DNA from: Ciceribacter sp. T2.26MG-112.2
Lineage (GTDB): Bacteria > Pseudomonadota > Alphaproteobacteria > Rhizobiales > Rhizobiaceae
DNA length: 64,000 bases
Assembly (NCBI RefSeq): GCF_900492205.1
Contig: NZ_UEYQ01000003.1
Coordinates: 124,001 to 188,000 of the forward strand
Reading direction: 5' to 3'
Shown here in pieces: positions 16,351-24,600 of this stretch. How positions within the stretch are numbered: position 1 is the stretch's first letter; every line of letters begins with the position of its first letter. The translations under genes were made by a program, and so were the position numbers. The notes under the pieces were generated by a model. That model was not told the origin of the DNA. It saw only the letters and a list, made by a program, of their open reading frames with translations, and made no database searches.

Positions 16351-17322
16351 TCAGCGTCCGCCGAGCTTCAGGCCCGGCGCCGGCCTTTCCTCAAGAATCT
16401 GTCGGCGGAAGCGGAAAAGGGCCGCGGGCCGCCCCCCGGTCGCCAGCGTCTCGCCGGTTGGCTCGACCAGTTCGGCGCCTTCGACCAGTCGGCGGAAATT
16501 CTGCTTGTGCAGGTGCCGGCCGGAGATCGCCTCGACGGTCGCCTGCAATTCGGTGAGGGTGAACTCCGGCGCCATCAGTTCGAAGACCACCGGGCGATAT
16601 TTGATCTTGCCGCGCAGCCGTGCGAGCGCGGTCGCGGCGATCCGCCGATGGTCGGCAAGCATGGCAATGCCGAGCGGCGCCGACACGCGCCGCGCCGCGA
16701 CCCGGCCGTCCAGCACCGCCTCCTCCACCAGTCCCGCCTCGTAGAGCAGTTCATAGCGTTCCAGAACCCGCTCCTCGTCGAAGGGGAAATCGTCGAGACC
16801 GAAGGCGAGCTTCAGCCGCGAACGGCGCGACGGCCGCATCTCCGCCTTGTCCTCGGCGGGGTCTTCGCCCGCCCATTGCATGAGCGCCGGCAGGATCACC
16901 CGGTCGATTACCGCCGGTCGGCCGTGGCGCCAATCCTCCCACGGCAGATAACCGTACCAGTCGCGCCAATGCACGCCGGCGGCATCAAGGCCGGCCTCGC
17001 GCGCCGGGTCCATGCGCGTCAGCGCCAGATAGCCGACGGACACCACATGCGGACCGACATCGCCGGCCATCTTGTGCCGGCCCCGGTCACCGAAGGTGTA
17101 GAGCTGCTCGATATAGCCCATGTGCAGTTCGGTCTGGGCGGTCACCGTGGTGCGCAGCGACATCTCCATCGTCCGATGACGGACGGGGTCGAAAGGGCCA
17201 AATGGCAGGCTTTCCAGCGTGCTGGTCGGATCGCTCACCACCAGAATGCGCGGGGTGCCGCCCGTGACCGCGACGATCGCGGCGTTGAGGCCGATCTCGA
17301 CCGATGTGGTCCGGCTCGTCAT
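16351..17322 (-). CDS. nadQ: NadQ-like transcriptional regulator of NAD biosynthesis (COG4111)
   Basis: A 323-residue protein with an N-terminal Nudix-like domain lacking a functional Nudix box (SVEIGLNAAIVAVTGGTPRILVVSD). A C-terminal winged-helix region is built around FTLTELQATVEAISGRHLHKQNFRRLVEGAELVEPTGE, like that of NrtR. This architecture matches the alphaproteobacterial COG4111 family named NadQ, the proposed repressor of nadABC, which lies about 2 kb to the left in this window. It is the last gene of the ygfZ / HD / phosphatase / nadQ operon, with a 4-base overlap with the phosphatase gene. The symbol rests on architecture and context rather than a database search. Confidence 0.75.
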   Translation of the reverse strand: MTSRTTSVEIGLNAAIVAVTGGTPRILVVSDPTSTLESLPFGPFDPVRHRTMEMSLRTTVTAQTELHMGYIEQLYTFGDRGRHKMAGDVGPHVVSVGYLALTRMDPAREAGLDAAGVHWRDWYGYLPWEDWRHGRPAVIDRVILPALMQWAGEDPAEDKAEMRPSRRSRLKLAFGLDDFPFDEERVLERYELLYEAGLVEEAVLDGRVAARRVSAPLGIAMLADHRRIAATALARLRGKIKYRPVVFELMAPEFTLTELQATVEAISGRHLHKQNFRRLVEGAELVEPTGETLATGGRPAALFRFRRQILEERPAPGLKLGGR

Positions 17323-17852
17323 CGGGTCTGCGCCGGGTCTGGCAGGTGAAGCACGAAGGGGGCATCGCCGTCGGCATCCGCGCCCCGTCCGATCGCCTTG
17401 ACCGCGGCTTTTAACCGTCCGCCGCGGCCAAGCAGGCTGTCGCCGATCTCCACCAGGCGGGAATTGGGCGTGGCAAAGGGCGATGCGGCCCGCAGCCGCT
17501 GCGCCAGTGCCTCGTCGTCGTCATGCGGGGCGACGGCGAGGCTGGCGATCAACGCCGCCGCCGGCGAGCGCGATACGCCCATCCAGCAATGGATGAGCAG
17601 CGGCGCGCTCTGATCCCATGCGCGGGCGAAGTCGATCACCTGCTGCACATGCCGCTCCTGCGGCGCGATTAGGTCGCCGGTGCCGGCAAATGTGATGTCG
17701 TTGACGCCGAGCTTCAGGTGCCGGTCCGCCGAAATCACCGCCGGGCGGTGGAAATCCTGCTTCTCGGCCATCAGCGTGATCATTTCGCGCGCCTTGTGGC
17801 GGACGGCGATCTCGGCGATGCGCGACAGGGGCGAGACGACGATCAGGCTCAT
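17319..17852 (-). CDS. CX5R (protein tyrosine/dual-specificity) phosphatase-like protein
   Basis: A 177-residue cytosolic protein with the cysteine-phosphatase loop HCWMGVSRSPAAAL, catalytic Cys and Arg separated by five residues, near residue 88. An aspartate-containing loop lies upstream. The ATG at 17852 overlaps the stop of the HD gene (ATGA), and its own stop overlaps nadQ, so three genes are tightly coupled. The sequence is compatible with a tyrosine phosphatase or a phosphatase of small molecules. The link to NAD regulation is only positional. Confidence 0.78.
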   Translation of the reverse strand: MSLIVVSPLSRIAEIAVRHKAREMITLMAEKQDFHRPAVISADRHLKLGVNDITFAGTGDLIAPQERHVQQVIDFARAWDQSAPLLIHCWMGVSRSPAAALIASLAVAPHDDDEALAQRLRAASPFATPNSRLVEIGDSLLGRGGRLKAAVKAIGRGADADGDAPFVLHLPDPAQTR

Positions 17853-18478
17853 GACGCCACCTTCGTTCGGCGGGCGCGGCAAGCCTCGATGGCGTCGAAG
17901 CGCTGCAGAAACAGCGCTTGCGCCTGAAGGGCCGGCAGCGGCGTCGTCGGCAACATGTCGCGGGAAATGCCGCGTGGCTGGCCGAAGAACTTGCGGGCCT
18001 CTGATTGAGAAAAGCCGGCAAGTTCGGTCGCCTCGAAATAGGCGGAAATCCTGTCGGCCTTCTTGATCTGGTCCTTGAGTGTCCGGGTCGGATGGGCCGG
18101 CAGGCCGAAGCGCAGGTGGATCGCCGCCTCCAGCCGTTTTTCCACCAGTTTGTAGCCACCACCGACGACCGCCTTGAACGGCGAAATCATGTCGCCGATC
18201 ACATATTCCGGGCCGTCGTGCAACAGCGCCATCTGCAGTTCCTCGGCACTCGCCTTGGGATTGAGGCGGCGGAAGATGTCCTCGACCATCAGGCTGTGCT
18301 GGGCTACCGAAAAGGCATGGTCGCCCGAGGTCTGGCCGTTCCAGCGGGCGACACGCGCCAGCCCGTGGGCTATGTCGGAAATCTCCACGTCGAGCGGCGA
18401 GGGATCGAGCAGGTCCAGCCTGCGACCCGACAGCATGCGCTGCCAGGCGCGTCCCGGGAGACCGGCGGCATCTGCCAT
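17849..18478 (-). CDS. HD-domain hydrolase (YfbR/COG1896-like)
   Basis: A 209-residue protein with the COG1896 HD pattern: ISDIAHGLARVARWNGQT, H in SVAQHSLMVEDIF, HD in ALLHDGPEYVIGDM, and D in KKADRISAYFEA. In E. coli, YfbR of this group is a 5'-deoxynucleotidase; the presence of the same motif order suggests a nucleotide hydrolase here, but the substrate is not proven. It starts three bases from the end of ygfZ and overlaps the phosphatase gene by four bases. Confidence 0.82.
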   Translation of the reverse strand: MADAAGLPGRAWQRMLSGRRLDLLDPSPLDVEISDIAHGLARVARWNGQTSGDHAFSVAQHSLMVEDIFRRLNPKASAEELQMALLHDGPEYVIGDMISPFKAVVGGGYKLVEKRLEAAIHLRFGLPAHPTRTLKDQIKKADRISAYFEATELAGFSQSEARKFFGQPRGISRDMLPTTPLPALQAQALFLQRFDAIEACRARRTKVAS

Positions 18479-18481
18479 GGC

Positions 18482-19333
18482 TCAGCCCTCCTCGGCGGCA
18501 CTGCTGGGAAAGGCCAGCCCGGACCAGCCGGGAAGCTGAAGGCTCAGCTCGGTTTCGTCGGCGCGGATCGCCGTGCCTGCCGCAATGGCTTCACCGGCGC
18601 GGTCGATGCGCACGATCGCGAGACCCCGATTGCCGGCGACTGTTCCCAACGTGCCGATCGGCTTGCCGCCCGCGAGGATCTCGGCTCCGGTTGCGGGCAG
18701 GGCGGTCTCCGCCGTCACCAGAACCAGCCGACGCCGCGCCGTACCGCGATGCTGCATGCGCGACACCACTTCCTGGCCGACGTAGCAGCCCTTCCTGAAC
18801 GAGACACCGCCCGCAAGGTCGAACAGGACATCATGGGGAAAAGCGTCCTGAAGGGCGTAGTCTGAGCCGGATTCGGCAATGCCGGAAAGCACGCGCAAGG
18901 CGTCGTAGCCTTGCGACGATCCCGCGCCCGCGCCGCCCGGCTTGCGCGTCACCCGAATGCCCGCGACCGCAAAGCGGTGGTCGACGACGCCCGTCCCGCC
19001 CAGATCACGGCCCGCATCCTCGCCCCAGCCGACGATCACGCCGGTCGGCTCAGCAGGCGAAATCTCGACGGCGGCTCGCAGCCGGTACATGAGGAGACGC
19101 TTCACTAGCGCCTCGCGCTGGCCGATGGAGGTGTCCAGCACGAAGCTGTCGCCGTCGCGCCAGACGAGGAAATCGAACAAGATCTTGCCCTGGGGCGTCA
19201 GAAGCGCGCCGGGCCAGGCCTCGCCTTGCGGCAGGGCGGCAATGTCGGTGGTCACCAGATTGTGGAGGAAATGCTCGGCATCGGCACCGGACACCTGGAT
19301 CAGGGCACGATCGGGCAAGGAGGCTTCTGGCAT
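18482..19333 (-). CDS. ygfZ: Folate-binding Fe-S cluster repair protein YgfZ
   Basis: A 283-residue relative of the aminomethyltransferase GcvT. YgfZ proteins bind tetrahydrofolate and support assembly or repair of iron-sulfur clusters. The defining K-G-C-Y-x-G-Q-E motif appears as RKGCYVGQEVVSRMQHRG near residue 180, with the N-terminal GADAEHFLHNLVTTDI. It is the first gene of the operon ending in nadQ. NadA is itself a [4Fe-4S] enzyme, which makes the association suggestive but unproven. Confidence 0.9.
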   Translation of the reverse strand: MPEASLPDRALIQVSGADAEHFLHNLVTTDIAALPQGEAWPGALLTPQGKILFDFLVWRDGDSFVLDTSIGQREALVKRLLMYRLRAAVEISPAEPTGVIVGWGEDAGRDLGGTGVVDHRFAVAGIRVTRKPGGAGAGSSQGYDALRVLSGIAESGSDYALQDAFPHDVLFDLAGGVSFRKGCYVGQEVVSRMQHRGTARRRLVLVTAETALPATGAEILAGGKPIGTLGTVAGNRGLAIVRIDRAGEAIAAGTAIRADETELSLQLPGWSGLAFPSSAAEEG

Positions 19334-19467
19334 CGTCGGTCCCTTCCGGTTGGTCGATGCCCGAGAGTTAGAACATCGGATCGAAAAAGGGAATCATTTC
19401 CGATCCGCCGAGGGTAAATCATCCACCATGAAGGCGTACCGCCGGTGGCCTGCTAAGCGAAAAAGGC

Positions 19468-20229
19468 TCAGTCGCCGGCGGTCAGGAATTTCCACTGTCC
19501 GTCGGGCGAAATGCCCATGCGGAAGAAGTTGTAATTGCCCAGTTCCTGCATCTCGGCGACATCGCCGGCCGTGACGATCCGCAGCAGTTCCACCTTTTCC
19601 GGCAGTGTCAGCAGCGCCAGCGGTTTCTCGGCGAAATAGGGCCAGACATAAGCCTCGTCCGGCGTCCCGGCATCGACCCTGACGAAGCCGGTCGACAGGA
19701 TGTCGATCATGATTGCGAGGATCTCGAGCCCTTCCTCGTCCCCCGACAATTGCTTGAGCGCGGCGACCGGATCCGCATCACTGCTTTCCAGAACGATCCG
19801 GGTCTGATTCGGACCGGGATTCATCAGCACGCGCAGGCGTTCGATATCGCCGGAGGTCGCGGCCTCGATCAGCAGGTCCCGCATGCGCCGCACCGGTTCC
19901 GGTGCCTTGGACAGGTCGTAGATGACCTCCGGGGGCGGTTGGTCGGGATCGGCCTGTGCCTCACCCGGAGGCACGGCATCGGCCGGCTTGTTGATCAGCG
20001 GATCGGGGTCGGGAATACCCATCGGTCCGGAATCGGGAAGCTCCTCGGTTTCCTCGCCCTCAACCGGTTGTTGCGGTGTGGCGGGATCCTGCTGCGGCGC
20101 CGGCAAAGGCGGGATGTCGGAAAGCGCCAAGGCGGGACCAACGGCGCCGAACGTCAAGCCAAGCGCCAGCGCAACGGACAAAAGGGGCGCGAGGCGATCG
20201 CGCCATGAGGGCTTCGGCCTGCTTTGCAT
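19468..20229 (-). CDS. Hypothetical exported protein
   Basis: A 253-residue protein with a signal peptide (basic RDRLAP, then LLSVALALGLTFGAVGPALA, cleavage probably after ALA). A low-complexity Pro/Glu/Asp-rich stretch of about 75 residues follows. The C-terminal domain from about residue 105 carries EPVRRMRDLLIEAATSGDIERLRVLM and EAYVWPYFAEKPLALLTLPEKVELLRIV. Rhizobial genomes carry similar unnamed proteins. No catalytic motif was recognised. It forms a probable unit with the 85-residue gene 17 bases upstream. Confidence 0.75.
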   Translation of the reverse strand: MQSRPKPSWRDRLAPLLSVALALGLTFGAVGPALALSDIPPLPAPQQDPATPQQPVEGEETEELPDSGPMGIPDPDPLINKPADAVPPGEAQADPDQPPPEVIYDLSKAPEPVRRMRDLLIEAATSGDIERLRVLMNPGPNQTRIVLESSDADPVAALKQLSGDEEGLEILAIMIDILSTGFVRVDAGTPDEAYVWPYFAEKPLALLTLPEKVELLRIVTAGDVAEMQELGNYNFFRMGISPDGQWKFLTAGD

Positions 20230-20246
20230 GACAGCCTCTGAGCCTC

Positions 20247-20504
20247 TTACTGCATACGCCGTTCGGGGGAGAATTCTCCGGCCAGCATGCGGGCGCGCAG
20301 CGAATCGAGGATCGCCTCCGCTCCGCCCTCTCCATGAATGCGAATGGTCTCGCGCATGGCCAGTGCAAAGGCTGCGTCGGCGATGATTTCCGGCTCGATG
20401 CCGTCGGCGATGCCATCGGCCCAGGCTTCGTTCTGGTACTCCAGCGCAACCTGCGTCTTCTCATGCACGATCATGTCGTCGATCTCGTTGCGGCGCGGTT
20501 CCAT
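20247..20504 (-). CDS. Small hypothetical cytosolic protein
   Basis: An 85-residue acidic, mostly helical protein beginning MEPRRNEIDDMIV. The ATG at 20504 is favoured over one at 20510 because GGGGA sits 7 bases before it. No signal peptide or membrane segment and no family that I can name. It is followed 17 bases later by the exported protein gene, suggesting co-transcription. Confidence 0.65.
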   Translation of the reverse strand: MEPRRNEIDDMIVHEKTQVALEYQNEAWADGIADGIEPEIIADAAFALAMRETIRIHGEGGAEAILDSLRARMLAGEFSPERRMQ

Positions 20505-20603
20505 GGTCATTCCCCGAAGCGTAGTCCTTACTCACCTGTTAATGACACTATCAGTCTTTTATCAAAACGACACGGCCCGAGACCAAAACAGGTGAATTAA
20601 TCG

Positions 20604-21041
20604 TTAATTTCCATAGCGGGCGGCGATTTCGACGGCCAGTGTTGCGCCTTCGTTACGGTAGAGCCCCTCCGCCGCGACCGCCGACGCGGTGCAGGTCGTA
20701 TAGACGGAGGCAAAGGATCGGTAGCCGCGATTATAGGCGGCGACCATGCGTGCCCGCCGTTTCGGCTCGCTCGCCGTCTCCGTGTCGATCAGCGCCTGCA
20801 TGGCTTCACGCCATCCCGGCTCGCCGTCCGTGTTGCATAGATTGCGCAGGTAATGCACCGCGCCCAGGATCTCGGACAGGCGGGCGAGCTTGTCGTCGTA
20901 GGGCGCCGGCTTTTCCACCGTTTCCGGAACTGGCTCCTGTGCCGCGGGGGCATCGGCCGATTGAGCCATTGCCGAGGCCGGGCCGAGCGCGAACAGGGCT
21001 AAGGCGAAGACTGCCGTGGCAAAAGATCTTGTCGCGCGCAT
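20604..21041 (-). CDS. TIGR02301-like exported protein
   Basis: A 145-residue protein with a signal peptide (ATRSFATAVFALALFALG, cleavage near SAMAQS). The compact domain carries LARLSEILGAVHYLRNLC, WREAMQALIDTE, RRARMVAAYNRGYRSFASVYTTC and a GATLAVEIAARYGN end. This matches my recollection of the alphaproteobacterial family TIGR02301, of unknown function; the two core cysteines may form a disulfide. The start at 21041 is set by the signal peptide. A much longer open frame upstream runs through the Nudix gene in another frame and is not real. Confidence 0.8.
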   Translation of the reverse strand: MRATRSFATAVFALALFALGPASAMAQSADAPAAQEPVPETVEKPAPYDDKLARLSEILGAVHYLRNLCNTDGEPGWREAMQALIDTETASEPKRRARMVAAYNRGYRSFASVYTTCTASAVAAEGLYRNEGATLAVEIAARYGN

Positions 21042-21099
21042 GCCCTGCCTTGTCGTCGCTTCCGTCACGTGTTGGGCGATCGATGCGCCATGTGATTGT

Positions 21100-21519
21100 T
21101 TAACCCGCTTCGCCGGCCCTGACCAGTCTCTCGATACAGGCGCGCACGCTGTCTGGGACCGGTAGTCGGCTGATCTCCTCCGGCAGGAACCACCCTGCCT
21201 CAAGTGCGTCGTCATCGGCGATCGCCACGGTTTCCGGCTCGGCCTCGACGCGGAACACCGAAAGCAGGAAATGGCTTTCCGGCGTACCGTCCTCGGGAAA
21301 GAGTTCGACCGTTTCGAACAGGCGGGGCTCGCGTCCGAGGAGACCGGTCTCCTCGAACAGTTCCCGGATCGCCGTTTCCTCCGGTGTTTCGCCAGGCTCC
21401 GCTCTGCCGCCGGGAAAGGCGAACAGATCCGCGGCTGGCGGATTGCGGCGGCGCACCAGCAGGAACCGGCCGTCGCGTTCGACGATTGCGGAGGAGGCGA
21501 GGCGTGGGCGGGTACGCAT
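21100..21519 (-). CDS. Nudix hydrolase
   Basis: A 139-residue single-domain Nudix protein. The Nudix box is complete: GGRAEPGETPEETAIREL followed by FEETG, fitting G-x5-E-x7-REU-x-EE-x-G, near residues 37-59. Members hydrolyse nucleoside diphosphates linked to another moiety; the substrate cannot be told here. The gene is divergent from the SRAP gene, with about 155 bases between the starts. Confidence 0.88.
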   Translation of the reverse strand: MRTRPRLASSAIVERDGRFLLVRRRNPPAADLFAFPGGRAEPGETPEETAIRELFEETGLLGREPRLFETVELFPEDGTPESHFLLSVFRVEAEPETVAIADDDALEAGWFLPEEISRLPVPDSVRACIERLVRAGEAG

Positions 21520-21674
21520 GATGACCGGATCTCCTGATGGATCTCGTCGGCAGGCACGTTCGCCCGGCGGAGAATCGACCCTCCGACTATCGACAGCTTT
21601 GCCGGAGGCTGCAAGCGACCATGCACGGCGGCGGCGGCTTGACCGGTACGGCGCCAGGTGCGATGCACATCCTC

Positions 21675-22439
21675 ATGTGCGGACGCTTTTCACTGACGGC
21701 GACACCCGAAGATGTTCGGGAATTCCTCGGGCTTCTGGAGCTCGAAGATTTCCCGCCGCGCTATAATATCGCCCCGACCCAGCCGATCCTGGTCGTCGTC
21801 GCCGGCGACCGACACGAGCCGGGCAGCAATCTGCCGGATCGCAAGGCCGTCCTCGTCCGCTGGGGGCTGATGCCGTCCTGGGTCAAGGATCCGAAGGAGT
21901 TTCCGCTGCTGATCAATGCCCGCGCGGAAACGGCGATCGGCAAGGCCTCGTTCCGGGCCGCCATGCGCCACCGTCGCGTGCTGGTCCCCGCCTCCGGTTT
22001 TTACGAGTGGCATCGGCCGGCGAAGGAGAGCGGCGAGAAATCGCAGGCCTATTGGATCAGGCCGCGCCACGGCAAGATCGTTGCCTTCGCCGGGCTGATG
22101 GAGACCTGGGCGTCCGCGGACGGTTCCGAAGTCGATACGGCCGCGATTCTGACGGTCAATTCGAACCAGACGATCGGCCGCATTCACGACCGCATGCCGG
22201 TCGTGATCAAGCCGGAGGATTACGAGCGCTGGCTCGACTGCAAGAGCGGAGAGCCTCGGCACGTCGCCGATCTGATGACATCTGCCGAGGAGGATTTTTT
22301 CGAGGCCGTCCCCGTTTCCGACCTAGTCAACAAGGTCAAGAACACCGGACCGGAAGTGCAAGCACCCGTCGGGGAAAGCCTGGCGGTGGCCAAGCCGAAG
22401 AAGACGTCATCCGGCGGTGGCCAGATGAGCTTGTTCTAG
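21675..22439 (+). CDS. SRAP-domain (YedK/HMCES-type) protein
   Basis: This 254-residue protein covalently caps abasic sites in single-stranded DNA. The start must be the ATG at 21675 because the catalytic residue is Cys2 (MCGRFSLT), exposed after removal of Met1. Other conserved elements are RYNIAPTQPI, WGLMPSWVKD, INARAET with the active-site Asn, GFYEWHR with the conserved Glu, and IHDRMPVV with the conserved His. A longer open frame upstream to 21537 would block the cysteine and is rejected. A lysine-rich tail follows the domain. Confidence 0.92.
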   Translation: MCGRFSLTATPEDVREFLGLLELEDFPPRYNIAPTQPILVVVAGDRHEPGSNLPDRKAVLVRWGLMPSWVKDPKEFPLLINARAETAIGKASFRAAMRHRRVLVPASGFYEWHRPAKESGEKSQAYWIRPRHGKIVAFAGLMETWASADGSEVDTAAILTVNSNQTIGRIHDRMPVVIKPEDYERWLDCKSGEPRHVADLMTSAEEDFFEAVPVSDLVNKVKNTGPEVQAPVGESLAVAKPKKTSSGGGQMSLF

Positions 22440-22458
22440 CCAGGAAACGCTCCAGCCT

Positions 22459-22596
22459 TCAGGCGGTGGCCTTCTTGGCTGGCTTGCGCTTCAGCATCAA
22501 TGCCGCGGCGAGAACAGCTTTCAGGCCGAGTGGACGATAATAGGAATCGAGATTCTGTGGCGCCGGCTTTTGCTCGGCGGGGGCCTTGGTGGTCAT
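22459..22596 (-). CDS. Small basic hypothetical protein
   Basis: A 45-residue protein MTTKAPAEQKPAPQNLD.. ending LKRKPAKKATA. GGAG sits about 8 bases before the ATG at 22596. A short hydrophobic patch (LKAVLAAALMLK) and a lysine-rich C-terminus are visible. It converges on the SRAP gene. No family recognised; reality is supported by the ribosome-binding site and ordinary codon use only. Confidence 0.5.
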   Translation of the reverse strand: MTTKAPAEQKPAPQNLDSYYRPLGLKAVLAAALMLKRKPAKKATA

Positions 22597-22782
22597 GTCA
22601 TGCTCCTGCAGCGTTTCCCAGATATTTTCTTGTTTTTGCTTTTTCGCTCTATTTGAGCAGATCATGACAAAAGCGTGACGCAGGCATCCACGCAAATCAA
22701 TTTTGATCAGAAGCAAGCATATTTCGCGAGTTGAGCGCCATTCTCGCGGAAAAAACATGCCGTCCGGTGGTGGAAACGTGCC

Positions 22783-23634
22783 TTAGAGGCCGCGATCGAT
22801 CTCGGAGAGACCCTTTTCCGGAGCCTCTTCGCCGATGGTCAGCGTGCCGTAGCGGCGGTGCCAAAAGCGGGCACCGAAGGGCAGGGAGAGAATATAGCCG
22901 AGGACCGTGAGCGACAGCACCTCCCAGGTAAAGCTCATCAGCAGTGCCACATAGAGCACCACGCCGAGGATCATCGGCAGGACGAGATCGCGGCGAATGC
23001 GGCTGGTCTCCGACTTGCCCGACCAGACGGGCAGGCGGCTGACCAGCAGATAGGCGATCAGGATGGTGTAGACGGAGCCCGCAAAAGCCACCGGCGCGCT
23101 CGGCGGCACCCCAAGAAAGCCCAGATAGACCGGCAGCAACACGAGCATGGCGCCGGCCGGGGCAGGCACGCCGACGAAGAATTCCGACTGCCACGGAACC
23201 TTGGTCTCGCGCTCGGCCATGACATTGAAGCGCGCCAGGCGCAACCCGGCGGCGATCGCATAGATCAGGGCGGCGATCCAGCCGAACGACCTGGCCTGGT
23301 CGAGGATGAAGACGTAGAGCACCAGGGCGGGGGCGACACCGAAATTGACGATGTCGGCAAGCGAATCCATCTGCGCGCCGAACTTGGACGTGGCCTTCAT
23401 CATGCGCGCGATACGTCCGTCGATCCCGTCCAGGAAGGCCGCCGCCAGCACCATCATGACGGCCAGTTCATAGCGATTCTCGAAGGCCAGGCGAATGCCG
23501 GTCAGGCCGGCGCAGATCGCCAGCACGGTGATCAGATTGGGCACGACCAGGCGCAACGGAATTTCGCGCAGCCGCGGTCCTCTTGCACGATCGTGATGCC
23601 CATTCTCTTCGGCCGGCGGCTTCTGCGTCTGCAT
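22783..23634 (-). CDS. pssA: CDP-diacylglycerol--serine O-phosphatidyltransferase
   Basis: PssA makes phosphatidylserine from CDP-diacylglycerol and serine in the membrane. The 283-residue protein has about eight hydrophobic segments and the CDP-alcohol phosphotransferase signature D-G-x2-G-R-x-A-R-x8-G-x3-D-x3-D, visible as DGIDGRIARMMK followed by FGAQMDSLAD. It lies just downstream of psd on the same strand (24-base gap), so phosphatidylserine synthesis and decarboxylation are encoded together. The membrane type II PssA is typical for rhizobia. Confidence 0.94.
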   Translation of the reverse strand: MQTQKPPAEENGHHDRARGPRLREIPLRLVVPNLITVLAICAGLTGIRLAFENRYELAVMMVLAAAFLDGIDGRIARMMKATSKFGAQMDSLADIVNFGVAPALVLYVFILDQARSFGWIAALIYAIAAGLRLARFNVMAERETKVPWQSEFFVGVPAPAGAMLVLLPVYLGFLGVPPSAPVAFAGSVYTILIAYLLVSRLPVWSGKSETSRIRRDLVLPMILGVVLYVALLMSFTWEVLSLTVLGYILSLPFGARFWHRRYGTLTIGEEAPEKGLSEIDRGL

Positions 23635-23658
23635 GGCGCTCTCTAGTCCTTCCTCGCC

Positions 23659-24357
23659 TCAGCTGCGGCGGCTGACCACGGGCCCCTTGGTCGAGCCGAA
23701 CTCGGCGATCACCGTCTCGCCGGCAATGGCGGTCTGGCCGATCGACACCCGCGGTTCGGCACCGGCGGGCAGGAAGACATCAAGACGCGAGCCGAAGCGA
23801 ATGAGGCCAAAGCGCTCGCCGGCGGCCAGCGGATCGTTGGGATTGGCCCAGCAGACGATGCGGCGGGCCACCAGGCCGGCGATCTGCACGACGCCGATCT
23901 TGCCATGGCCGGTCTCAATGACCAGGCCGTTGCGCTCATTGTCTTCGCTCGCCTTGTCCAGCTCGGCATTGAGGAAGCTGCCTTCGCGATAGACGATGTT
24001 GTCGATCCGGCCGCGCACCGGCGAGCGGTTCACATGGCAGTTGAACACGTTCATGAAGACCGAGATGCGCAGCATCGGCTCGATGCCCAGGTGCAATTCC
24101 TCTGGCGGAACGGTCATCTGGATGGCGGAGACGCGGCCATCGGCCGGGCTGACGACGAGGTCGTCATCCTGCGGCGTGACGCGCTCAGGATCGCGGAAGA
24201 AATAGGCGCACCACAGGGTCAGCACCATTCCGACCCAGAACAGCGGCTCGAAGATCCAGCCGAGGATCAGGGAGGCGACGAAGAAGATGGCGACGAAGGG
24301 ATAGCCTTCCTTGTGCACAGGCACGATAGCCTTACGGATACTCTCGAACAGATCCAT
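23659..24357 (-). CDS. psd: Phosphatidylserine decarboxylase
   Basis: Psd decarboxylates phosphatidylserine to phosphatidylethanolamine. The 232-residue proenzyme is the short form. Self-cleavage at the serine in EFGSTKGPV near residue 220 produces the pyruvoyl-bearing small subunit. Conserved HVNRSPVRG and [10 protein letters not shown] are present, and one or two N-terminal hydrophobic segments anchor it. It is the first gene of the psd-pssA pair and is divergent from the PAS-GGDEF gene. Confidence 0.94.
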   Translation of the reverse strand: MDLFESIRKAIVPVHKEGYPFVAIFFVASLILGWIFEPLFWVGMVLTLWCAYFFRDPERVTPQDDDLVVSPADGRVSAIQMTVPPEELHLGIEPMLRISVFMNVFNCHVNRSPVRGRIDNIVYREGSFLNAELDKASEDNERNGLVIETGHGKIGVVQIAGLVARRIVCWANPNDPLAAGERFGLIRFGSRLDVFLPAGAEPRVSIGQTAIAGETVIAEFGSTKGPVVSRRS

Positions 24358-24600
24358 GAAAAACCTCGTTTCGCTGCAAAGGATCGACGTGGCTGACTAA
24401 CCCGAAAGCGTGCCGGGGGCAATGCTCTCGCATCGGAAACCCCATGCCGCGTCATCACGAGCTTCGGTCCGACCATTTTTGGTAGGTGGGGCCGCGTGCA
24501 CCATCCGTCAATATTTCCCCCCTAGAACGATAGGTAAAAACTTGCATCGGCCCGTTTTGGAAAGTTCTCATCCGGCATCCCCCGCATGATGGAAGCATAA

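Noticed and set aside
20604-21668. 354-codon minus-strand ORF covering the TIGR02301-like and Nudix genes
   Set aside because: Only the C-terminal 145 codons belong to a recognisable protein, which begins with a signal peptide at 21041. The remainder is an out-of-frame reading of the Nudix gene.
22690-22760. Inverted repeat CGCGAG...CTCGCG beside an A-run as a pssA terminator
   Set aside because: On the pssA strand the T-run precedes rather than follows the stem, so it would not terminate pssA.
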